Both the position numbers and the translations under genes were made by a program. From positions 1-12,486 of the forward strand of contig JAFQPV010000324.1 of the NCBI GenBank assembly GCA_017411585.1: a stretch of DNA of 12,486 bases, read 5' to 3'. This DNA is from Clostridia bacterium (GTDB lineage: Bacteria > Bacillota > Clostridia > UBA1381 > UMGS1253). The notes under the pieces are model-generated. The model ran no database searches and was not told the origin of the DNA. It was given only the letters and a program-made list of their open reading frames with translations. Positions 5,938-12,486 of this stretch are shown piece by piece. Numbering within the stretch: position 1 is the first letter of the stretch; each line of letters starts with the position of its first letter.

Positions 5938-8778
5938 TTACTTCTCACCTGCCGCCAAAATCTTTTTAAGATAGTGCCCCGTAGACGATGCCTCGCACTC
6001 GGACACTTTTTCAGGTGTACCGCAGCAAAGAATTTTCCCGCCTTCGTCTCCGCCCTCAGGGCCTAAATCAATGATATAGTCCGCCGTTTTTATGACATCG
6101 AGGTTGTGCTCGATAATTAAAACGGTGTTGCCGGACTCCAAAAGGCGCTCCAGCACCTCCAGCAGGCGATGAACGTCTGCTATATGCAGACCGGTGGTTG
6201 GCTCATCTAAAATATAAATTGTCTTGCCTGTCGAACGCTTACAAAGCTCGGTTGCAAGCTTAACACGCTGCGCCTCGCCGCCGGAAAGCGTCGTAGACGG
6301 CTGTCCGAGCTTGATATAGCCAAGACCCACATCGTAAAGCGTTTGTATCTTACGCGCGATTTTAGGGATGTTTGCAAAGAAATCAAGCGCTTCCTCGACC
6401 GTCATCTCCAAAACCTCGTGGATATTCTTGCCTTTATACTTAACCTCAAGCGTTTCTTTTGAGTAACGCTTGCCCTTACATACCTCACACGGTACATATA
6501 CATCCGGCAGGAAATTCATTTCAATCTGAATAATACCGTCGCCCGAGCAAGCCTCACAGCGACCACCCTTGACATTGAAGCTGAAGCGACCGGCATTGTA
6601 GCCGCGCATCTTAGCTTCAACCGTTCCTGCAAACAGGTCGCGTATATCTGAAAACAGACCGGTATATGTTGCCGGATTGGAGCGCGGTGTGCGCCCGATT
6701 GGCGACTGGTCGATGTTGATGACCTTATCGAGGTGTTCAACACCCTTGATTTCCTTTACTTTGCCGTTTTTGGTGCGCGCACGGTTCAACTCGCGCGCAA
6801 GGTATTTATACAAAATCTCATTCACCAGCGACGATTTACCCGAGCCGGAAACGCCGGTCACGCAGGTAAAAGTACCGAGCGGAACCTTTACGTTGACATT
6901 TTTCAAGTTGTTTTCCGCTGCGCCCTTGATTTCCAAAAACGTGCCGTTGCCCTTTCTGCGCGACTTGGGCACAGGAATGGACTTTCTGCCGCTTAAGTAA
7001 TCGCCGGTATGCGAGCCGACAACACGCTTGATTTCCTCCACATCGCCCTGTGCGACGATTTCGCCGCCGTGCACACCCGCACCCGGGCCAACGTCGATAA
7101 TATGGTCTGCTGCATACATCGTGTCCTCATCGTGCTCCACGACAATCAGCGTATTGCCCGCATCGCGGAGACGTTTTAAGGTTGTAATCAGCTTTTCGTT
7201 GTCACGCTGATGCAGACCGATGCTCGGCTCGTCTAAAATATACAAAACACCGACAAGGCCGGAGCCAATCTGCGTTGCAAGGCGGATACGCTGCGATTCA
7301 CCGCCGGAAAGCGTACCGGCACTTCTGGACAGCGTAAGATACCCCAAGCCGACATCCTTTAAGAAGTTAAGCCTTGCCATAATTTCTTTAATGACCTGAT
7401 TTCCGATTTTCTCCTCGCGCGCCGTTAGTTTCAGGTTGTTAAAAAACTCTATTTCCTGCACAACGGACATACTGCAAAGCTCGTCAATGTTCTTGCCGCC
7501 GACCGTAACCGCCAGAATCTGCGGTCTTAAACGCTTGCCTTCACAGCTCGAGCATAAGTGGTTGGTCATATAACCTTCGATTTCTGCGCACGCCCAGTCA
7601 GACGTTGTCTCTTTATAGCGGCGTTGTAAGTTATTTACAAGGCCTTCAAAATCAGTGTGATATTCACTTTTGCCGTGCTTGCCTTTATATTCGACAAGCA
7701 CCTGCTCCCCGTTTGTGCCAAAGAGCATAATGTTTTTAGCTTCGTCACTAAGTTCCTTATACGGCACATCCAGGCTGAAGTTATAGTGCTTCGCAAGCGC
7801 ACGATAATACGATGCCGCAACACTGTCTTCGATATACGGTGCCATCCAGCCGCTGACCGCAAGCGCACCCTCGCGCAGGGTTTTATTCTCATCACGTACG
7901 ACCAAATCCGGGTCGACCTTCATGGTAAAGCCGAGACCGTCGCACTCTTCACACGCGCCAAACGGCGAGTTAAACGAAAACGAGCGCGGCGACAGCTCCT
8001 CCATACTCACGCCGCAATCCTCGCAGGCATAGTTTTGCGAGTACAGCGTATCATCACCGCCGATAACGGAGGCAATCACCAAGCCGCCGCTGATTTTCAG
8101 CGCCGCTTCAATCGAGTCTGCCAAACGGCGGCGGATATCCGGCTTCATAATGATACGGTCGATAACAATTTCAATGGAGTGCTTTTTATTCTTTTCAAGC
8201 GAAATTTCCTCGGACAGCTCATAGAGGTTGCCGTCCACACGCACACGTACATAGCCGCCCTTTTTCGCATCGGTAAACACCTTCTGATGCTCGCCCTTCT
8301 TCGCGCGCACCACCGGTGCAAGAATCATCAGCTTTGTCTGCTCCGGCAGCTCCATCACGCTGTCGATAATCTGGTCGACCGTCTGTCTTGCAATTTCCTT
8401 GCCGCAGATATGACAATGCGGCACGCCGATGTGTGCATACAAAAGGCGGAAATAGTCGTAAATCTCCGTTACTGTACCTACGGTCGAGCGCGGGTTTTTG
8501 TTCGTGGTCTTCTGGTCAATGCTAATCGCCGGTGAAAGGCCTTCAATTGAATCCAAATCCGGTTTGTCCATCTGCCCTAAGAACATTCGCGCATACGAGG
8601 ATAAAGACTCAATATAACGTCTTTGTCCCTCGGCGTAGATGGTATCAAACGCAAGCGACGATTTGCCCGAGCCGCTCAGCCCCGTCACAACCACCAGCTT
8701 GTCGCGCGGGATGGTTACATCAATATTTTTTAAATTGTGCACTCTGGCACCCTTTATTACAATATTATCCTTCGCCAT
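5938..8778 (-). CDS. uvrA: UvrABC excinuclease subunit A
   Basis: UvrA is the damage-sensing ATPase of nucleotide excision repair. It works as a dimer, delivers UvrB to lesions and then leaves. The 946-residue protein is full length for the family. It holds two ABC ATPase modules. The first has Walker A GLSGSGKSS (33-41), signature LSGGESQRIRLATQ (490-503) and Walker B LYILDEPSIGLH. The second has GVSGSGKSS (642-650), LSGGEAQRVKLATE (831-844) and IYILDEPTTGLH. A zinc module uses Cys 252, 255, 276 and 279, and the C-terminal damage-sensing zinc finger uses Cys 741, 744, 764 and 767. The ATG at 8778 lies inside the end of uvrB (14-base overlap) and has AGGTGAA at 8784-8790, which suggests coupled translation. 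No residue looks missing. cobO begins one base after its stop. Confidence 0.98.
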   Translation of the reverse strand: MAKDNIVIKGARVHNLKNIDVTIPRDKLVVVTGLSGSGKSSLAFDTIYAEGQRRYIESLSSYARMFLGQMDKPDLDSIEGLSPAISIDQKTTNKNPRSTVGTVTEIYDYFRLLYAHIGVPHCHICGKEIARQTVDQIIDSVMELPEQTKLMILAPVVRAKKGEHQKVFTDAKKGGYVRVRVDGNLYELSEEISLEKNKKHSIEIVIDRIIMKPDIRRRLADSIEAALKISGGLVIASVIGGDDTLYSQNYACEDCGVSMEELSPRSFSFNSPFGACEECDGLGFTMKVDPDLVVRDENKTLREGALAVSGWMAPYIEDSVAASYYRALAKHYNFSLDVPYKELSDEAKNIMLFGTNGEQVLVEYKGKHGKSEYHTDFEGLVNNLQRRYKETTSDWACAEIEGYMTNHLCSSCEGKRLRPQILAVTVGGKNIDELCSMSVVQEIEFFNNLKLTAREEKIGNQVIKEIMARLNFLKDVGLGYLTLSRSAGTLSGGESQRIRLATQIGSGLVGVLYILDEPSIGLHQRDNEKLITTLKRLRDAGNTLIVVEHDEDTMYAADHIIDVGPGAGVHGGEIVAQGDVEEIKRVVGSHTGDYLSGRKSIPVPKSRRKGNGTFLEIKGAAENNLKNVNVKVPLGTFTCVTGVSGSGKSSLVNEILYKYLARELNRARTKNGKVKEIKGVEHLDKVINIDQSPIGRTPRSNPATYTGLFSDIRDLFAGTVEAKMRGYNAGRFSFNVKGGRCEACSGDGIIQIEMNFLPDVYVPCEVCKGKRYSKETLEVKYKGKNIHEVLEMTVEEALDFFANIPKIARKIQTLYDVGLGYIKLGQPSTTLSGGEAQRVKLATELCKRSTGKTIYILDEPTTGLHIADVHRLLEVLERLLESGNTVLIIEHNLDVIKTADYIIDLGPEGGDEGGKILCCGTPEKVSECEASSTGHYLKKILAAGEK
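5944..5950 (-). promoter_or_regulatory. cobO ribosome-binding site that decides the start
   Basis: AGGTGAG on the minus strand lies seven bases before ATG at 5936 and overlaps the last codons of uvrA. It includes the alternative GTG (5948-5946), which argues against that codon as the start. Confidence 0.75.
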
Positions 8779-10741
8779 TTTCGTTCACCTTTAGCTTTAA
8801 TTCAATAATTTTATCACGCAGGTATGCCGCGCGCTCGAAGTCGAGATTCTTTGCCGCCAGGCGCATTTCCTCGGAAAGCTCTTCAATCTGCTCCCTGGTA
8901 TCTGCTATACTGAGCGCCGGCTTCGTATCTTCATCCTTGTATTCCTTTGTCGCCTCGATAACCTCACGAATTGATTTCTGAATCGTTTTCGGCACAATGC
9001 CGTGTTCGTCATTATACGCCTGCTGAATTGCGCGGCGGCGGTTGGTTTCATCCATCGCGCGCTGCATCGAATCCGTCATATGCTCCGCGTACATAATAAC
9101 CTCACCCTCGGCATTTCGCGCCGCACGGCCGATGGTCTGAATCAGCGACGTTTCATTTCTTAAAAACCCTTCCTTGTCCGCATCCAAAATCGCCACAAGC
9201 GATACCTCCGGCAGGTCAAGCCCTTCACGCAACAGGTTAATGCCGACCAATACATCATACACGCCACCGCGCAGGTCATTAATAATCTTCATGCGCTCAA
9301 TCGTGTGCACGTCTGAGTGCATATACGTCACCTTGATGCCAAGCTCTTCCATATAGGAGGTAAGGTCTTCTGCCATACGCTTTGTCATCGTTGTCACGAG
9401 CACACGCTCACCCTTTTCGGCGCGCTTATTGACCTCACCAATCAAATCTTCTATCTGTGTTTTTACCGGGCGGACATGGATTTTCGGGTCCAAAAGTCCG
9501 GTCGGACGGATAACCTGCTCCACAATCTGCGCTGAATGATTCTTTTCATAGTCTGCCGGCGTTGCCGATACAAATACCACCTGATGAATATGGTCTTCAA
9601 ACTCCTCAAAGCAGAGCGGGCGGTTATCAAATGCAGACGGCAAGCGAAATCCGTATTCTACAAGCGACTGCTTTCTCGAGCGGTCACCGGCATACATCGC
9701 GCGCACCTGCGGAATGGTCACGTGCGACTCGTCGACAATCAAAAGAAAGTCCTCCGGAAAGTAATCCATCAACGTAAACGGCGCACTGCCTGCCGCTCTT
9801 CCGCTGATATGACGCGAATAGTTTTCAATGCCGGAGCAAAAGCCGACCTCGCGCATCATTTCTATATCATATTTCGTGCGCTGCGCAATGCGCTGTGCCT
9901 CCACCAGCTTGTTTTGACTTTCAAAGTAGGCAACTCTTTCCTCAAGCTCGGCCTCAATTGCCTCTATTGCCTGCTCCATCTTTTCTTTGGTGGTAACATA
10001 GTGCGATGCCGGGAAAATCACGCAATGCTCTCGAAGACCGATAATTTCGCCGGTTAAGGCATTGATTTCGGAAATGCGGTCAATCTCAACACCAAAAAAC
10101 TCGACGCGAATTGCATTCTCGCTTTGGTCGGACGGGAAAATCTCCACTGTGTCGCCGCGCACGCGGAATTTATTTCTCGAAAAATCGATGTCGTTTCTCT
10201 CGTACTGGATTTCAATAAGCCTGCGCATCACTTCGTCCGGACCTTTTTCCATGCCAACGCGCAGCGATAAAACGAGGTTGTTATAGTCAATCGGGTCGCC
10301 GAGGCCGTAGATACAAGAAACACTGGCAACAATGATGACATCCTTGCGCTCAAAAAGCGCGGCTGTCGCACTATGGCGAAGCTTATCAATTTCATCATTG
10401 ACCGACGAATCCTTTTCAATATATGTGTCCGTATTCGGAATATAGGCCTCCGGTTGATAGTAGTCGTAGTATGAAACAAAATACTCCACTGCGCTGTTCG
10501 GAAAAAACGCCTTAAACTCGCTGCAAAGCTGCGCGGCAAGCGTTTTATTGTGCGCTAAAACAAGCGTAGGTTTATTCACCTGCGCGATGACATTCGCCAT
10601 TGTAAAGGTTTTACCCGAGCCGGTTACGCCCAAGAGCGTCTGCCCCTGCATCCCCTGCTCGATACCGTCAGAAAGCACACGGATGGCCTTCGGCTGGTCA
10701 CCTGTCGGCTTGTATTCAGATACGACTTCAAACCGGTTCAT
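8765..10741 (-). CDS. uvrB: UvrABC excinuclease subunit B
   Basis: UvrB is the helicase-like core of nucleotide excision repair. It verifies the lesion and recruits UvrC. The 658-residue protein is of normal length. Landmarks are Walker A GVTGSGKT (38-45), the beta-hairpin YDYYQPEAY (92-100) that probes the damaged strand, the helicase motif DESH (337-340), SATP at about 392-395, and motif VI QTIGRAAR (535-542). A C-terminal UVR motif (about 614-649, containing NLDFERAAYLRD) contacts UvrC. The start is ATG at 10741, giving MNRFEVVSEYKPTGDQP as in other UvrB proteins, with AGGAG five bases upstream. An upstream in-frame TTG at 10774 lacks a site and would add eleven atypical residues. It leads the uvrB-uvrA-cobO-DUF624 unit from its own promoter. 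uvrC is not in the window. Confidence 0.98.
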   Translation of the reverse strand: MNRFEVVSEYKPTGDQPKAIRVLSDGIEQGMQGQTLLGVTGSGKTFTMANVIAQVNKPTLVLAHNKTLAAQLCSEFKAFFPNSAVEYFVSYYDYYQPEAYIPNTDTYIEKDSSVNDEIDKLRHSATAALFERKDVIIVASVSCIYGLGDPIDYNNLVLSLRVGMEKGPDEVMRRLIEIQYERNDIDFSRNKFRVRGDTVEIFPSDQSENAIRVEFFGVEIDRISEINALTGEIIGLREHCVIFPASHYVTTKEKMEQAIEAIEAELEERVAYFESQNKLVEAQRIAQRTKYDIEMMREVGFCSGIENYSRHISGRAAGSAPFTLMDYFPEDFLLIVDESHVTIPQVRAMYAGDRSRKQSLVEYGFRLPSAFDNRPLCFEEFEDHIHQVVFVSATPADYEKNHSAQIVEQVIRPTGLLDPKIHVRPVKTQIEDLIGEVNKRAEKGERVLVTTMTKRMAEDLTSYMEELGIKVTYMHSDVHTIERMKIINDLRGGVYDVLVGINLLREGLDLPEVSLVAILDADKEGFLRNETSLIQTIGRAARNAEGEVIMYAEHMTDSMQRAMDETNRRRAIQQAYNDEHGIVPKTIQKSIREVIEATKEYKDEDTKPALSIADTREQIEELSEEMRLAAKNLDFERAAYLRDKIIELKLKVNENGEG

Positions 10742-10744
10742 AAT

Positions 10745-10751
10745 CTCTCCT
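10745..10751 (-). promoter_or_regulatory. uvrB ribosome-binding site that decides the start
   Basis: AGGAGAG on the minus strand directly precedes ATG at 10741, with AGGAG five bases away. This supports that ATG over the in-frame TTG at 10774, which has no purine-rich site and lies only 14 bases after the -10 box. Confidence 0.75.
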
Positions 10752-10787
10752 AAAAAATATACTCCAGCACACAATATGCATTAATAT

Positions 10788-10816
10788 AGTATACCATATG
10801 GAGGCTGTGTTTACAA
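10788..10816 (-). promoter_or_regulatory. Promoter of the uvrB-uvrA-cobO unit, with an internal palindrome
   Basis: On the minus strand, TTGTAA (10816-10811) and TATACT (10793-10788) are separated by 17 bases. A TG forms an extended -10 (TGGTATACT). The -35 is weak, matching four of six consensus bases, so the extended -10 may matter. Transcription would start near 10781, about 40 bases before the uvrB ATG. The palindrome CCATATGG (10794-10801) abuts the -10. I see no GAAC-N4-GTTC site of the Bacillus-type LexA in the gap between 10742 and 10881. Confidence 0.75.
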
Positions 10817-10838
10817 GCAAATTCACAATTTATTTAAT

Positions 10839-10875
10839 AAAAAAACAGACTTCAAGGGATGCCCCTCAAAGTCTG
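10839..10875 (-). terminator. Rho-independent terminator of the argS-protease unit
   Basis: On the minus strand, a 13-bp stem has arms at 10875-10863 and 10858-10846 with a 4-base loop. It includes two G-U pairs in the middle. Seven T follow (10845-10839). It begins six bases after the protease stop codon and separates that unit from the uvrB promoter. Confidence 0.92.
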
Positions 10876-10881
10876 AATTAA

Positions 10882-12336
10882 TTATTTTGCCATAAGACCG
10901 TTATATGGTGAGCCGAGTAATTCAACTGCAGCAGCCAATTGTGCATCTACAAGCACCTTTATATCGTCCGATGCATTCGTGATATGAATTTGTGTAATCA
11001 AATCCAGCTCACCCGTCGGAGTGATACCGTTCGCGCTCTGATAAGCATACACTGCGTTTTTAAAGTCGTCGGAATATGTATTATCCATCGCACCAACCGT
11101 ATAATCCATATACATAAGACGCTGTTTATACGCTTTGATGCCCTCCTGCTCCACGCCAATCGGATATGTCGTCTGATAAATCAGCTTGTCCACATTCGTA
11201 TCCTTCAGCTTATAGGACCGATTTTCAACCTTCACATCCGGTGTTAAACCGACTTTGTTGATTCTTTTACCGGATCTTGTGAAATATTCGCCCGTTGTCA
11301 GCTTGCAGGCGCGGTCAGCATACAGCGGAAACACCGACTGCGTTACCGCTTTACCAAAGGTTTTCTGTCCGACGAGCTTAGATGCGCCGGATTCCTGCAA
11401 CGCACTTGCAAGAATTTCAGCGGCGCTTGCCGTATTCTCATTAACAAGTGTCGCAATATTATACTTCGATTCCGTCAAATAAGACTTGTAGTCCATGGTC
11501 AGCTCATTTGCGCGGGTATAGTGCTGAATAATCGTACCTGCCGGCACAAGCATTCTTGCAATTGCAATCGCAGTGTCAACATAGCCACCGCCGTTGTTGC
11601 GCAGGTCAATAACGAGCTTTTTTACGCCGGTCGTATCGATATACGCAAGCGCATCACGCACCTCTTGCGCAGTCGAGCTTGCAAAATTCGTAATGCCGAG
11701 ATAACCGACATCCCCTGCCAAAACGCCATAGCTTACGGTTGTGTTTTTCAACTCAGCACGCGTAAGCACAAACTCAAGCGTTTCTTCACCGCGAAGCACC
11801 GTAATCAGCACATTTGTGTCAACCTTGCCGCGCAGCTTATAAGTAACATAATCCAGGCTTCTGCCCTCCATATTCTCGCCGTCAACCGCGACAATCAGGT
11901 CGCCGCCCTGCACGCCGGCTTTTGCTGCCGGACTTTCCGGGATGGTGCCGGTGATGTGCACATACTGCGGACCCTTTTCCACGTACACACCGATGCCGCC
12001 CGTGATGCCCTCCAAGCTGTTTAACAGCTCGGCATACTCATCTGCAGTATAGAACTCCGAATAGTCGTCAAAGCTTGCAAAAAGTGCTTTAAAAAACGGG
12101 TCAAGCAAATCCGGATTTTCGTTAAGCAGGTTTGTCACTGTACGTCTGAAAATTTCTTCCGACTGCACGTCAAACTGGTACATATCCACAACAGTGTCAA
12201 GTACCAACGTGAAAAATGCTGCCTCACTCTTTGCTGTAATCTCTTTTAAATGGTTGTCCTCCTGTGCGGACACCGTCGCGGTCAAAACAAATGTTAAAAC
12301 CAGCAAAACGGAAAATACCTTCTTTAGCTTGTGCAT
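10882..12336 (-). CDS. S41 carboxy-terminal processing protease, secreted or envelope-bound
   Basis: The 484-residue protein is a CtpA/CtpB-type protease acting outside the membrane on protein tails. It has a signal peptide (KLKK, hydrophobic core about 7-20, possible cleavage after VSA at 22-24). A helical N-terminal region (about 30-108) follows, then a PDZ domain (about 110-192, with SPAAKAGVQGGDLIVAVDG) and the S41 protease core (about 200-370). The catalytic Ser304 (NTASAAE), Lys329 (TFGKA) and Gln333 have the spacing of the Ser-Lys-Gln triad known in Bacillus CtpB (+25, +4). The tail (about 398-450, with FKNAVYAYQSANGITPTGELD) looks like a peptidoglycan-binding domain. The start at 12336 has AGGCGG seven bases upstream. 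It begins 27 bases after argS, with no terminator between, and is followed by a strong terminator. In spore formers CtpB works in sigma-K signalling; no such link is shown here. Confidence 0.95.
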   Translation of the reverse strand: MHKLKKVFSVLLVLTFVLTATVSAQEDNHLKEITAKSEAAFFTLVLDTVVDMYQFDVQSEEIFRRTVTNLLNENPDLLDPFFKALFASFDDYSEFYTADEYAELLNSLEGITGGIGVYVEKGPQYVHITGTIPESPAAKAGVQGGDLIVAVDGENMEGRSLDYVTYKLRGKVDTNVLITVLRGEETLEFVLTRAELKNTTVSYGVLAGDVGYLGITNFASSTAQEVRDALAYIDTTGVKKLVIDLRNNGGGYVDTAIAIARMLVPAGTIIQHYTRANELTMDYKSYLTESKYNIATLVNENTASAAEILASALQESGASKLVGQKTFGKAVTQSVFPLYADRACKLTTGEYFTRSGKRINKVGLTPDVKVENRSYKLKDTNVDKLIYQTTYPIGVEQEGIKAYKQRLMYMDYTVGAMDNTYSDDFKNAVYAYQSANGITPTGELDLITQIHITNASDDIKVLVDAQLAAAVELLGSPYNGLMAK

Positions 12337-12363
12337 AAAATGACCGCCTTTCTAATTTCTAAA

Positions 12364-12486
12364 TTACATTCTCTCCGGTACAGAGATGGAAAGCATACTC
12401 AACACGTTTGCAAGCACAATTCTGCACGAATCCACAAGCTTCAGTCTTGCTGCCATCAGGGCTTTGTTGTCCTGACGCACGTGACA
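12364..12486 (-). CDS. argS: C-terminal end of arginyl-tRNA synthetase (partial)
   Basis: The last 40 codons of a gene that enters from the right edge are visible, ending in TAA at 12366-12364. The product ends with ARLKLVDSCRIVLANVLSML and then SISVPERM. This is the hallmark end of the DALR anticodon-binding domain of class I arginyl-tRNA synthetase, where ARL, a helix with VL-N-L and a final PERM recur. ArgS charges tRNA-Arg in the cytoplasm. Only 27 bases separate it from the protease gene, so the two are probably co-transcribed. The rest of the enzyme and its promoter lie outside the window. Confidence 0.92.
   Translation of the reverse strand, partial: CHVRQDNKALMAARLKLVDSCRIVLANVLSMLSISVPERM

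Noticed and set aside
5937..5948. GTG at 5948 as the cobO start
   Set aside because: It falls inside the AGGTGAG ribosome site that serves ATG 5936, and the shorter product matches the family's N-terminus.
7657..8535. Long open frame of 292 codons on the plus strand
   Set aside because: It lies fully antisense to uvrA, which has every family motif. Its translation is rich in Arg, His and Cys, with no recognisable domain, as expected for a shadow of a GC-biased coding strand.
9536..10057. Plus-strand open frame of 173 codons inside uvrB
   Set aside because: It is antisense to a conserved part of UvrB, and its composition (Arg, His, Cys, Leu) is that of an antisense shadow.
10742..10881. Possible riboswitch or small RNA in the gap before uvrB
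   Set aside because: The only strong structure is the terminator of the protease gene. What remains is a promoter and a leader of about 40 bases, which is too short for known riboswitches.
1..12486. A new defence or mobile system
   Set aside because: Every gene except the cut repeat protein and the DUF624 protein belongs to a well-known housekeeping family. There are no transposases, integrases, direct repeats, toxin-antitoxin-like pairs or CRISPR-like spacing.

Overview
The window looks like core chromosome of an anaerobic Gram-positive member of the Clostridia, probably the Oscillospirales/Ruminococcaceae area. This is an inference from three things: the style of the proteins (clostridial citrate synthase, DUF624/YesL protein, S41 protease with a peptidoglycan-binding-like tail), the AGGAGG-type ribosome sites, and the moderate GC content. 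I see no insertion sequence, integrase, CRISPR array, tRNA, rRNA or prophage gene. Almost every base belongs to a recognisable gene, and the longest gap between genes is about 140 bases.

Layout, left to right. Positions 1-851 (+) hold the 3' part of a gene for a protein made of propeller-like repeats, closed by a strong terminator. radA (934-2307, +) follows and runs head-on into a leftward block. The two sides share one bidirectional hairpin at about 2310-2342. The leftward block, read in its own direction, begins at the right edge with the last 40 codons of argS (12364-12486) and an S41 carboxy-terminal processing protease gene (10882-12336), which ends in a terminator. Next come a promoter and a tight run of uvrB, uvrA, cobO (cob(I)alamin adenosyltransferase) and a DUF624/YesL-like membrane protein gene. 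A second promoter at about 4500-4528 then drives citrate synthase and a TatD-family nuclease, whose start and stop codons share one base.

Functionally, three genes belong to genome maintenance (radA, uvrB, uvrA), and tatD may do so as well. UvrA and UvrB are two of the three parts of nucleotide excision repair; uvrC is not in the window. uvrB and uvrA overlap by 14 bases, uvrA and cobO are separated by one base, and cobO and the membrane gene by 14. These four are therefore probably one transcript. No terminator separates them from the citrate synthase promoter, so readthrough into citrate synthase and tatD is likely.

I looked for an undescribed system and did not find convincing evidence of one. 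The best leads are modest: the repeat protein cut by the left edge, the co-transcription of cobO and a DUF624 gene with uvrBA, the apparent lack of a classical SOS box before uvrB (with a small palindrome inside the promoter instead), the matching extended -10 elements of the two promoters, and the tatD stop codon sitting in the loop of a shared terminator.
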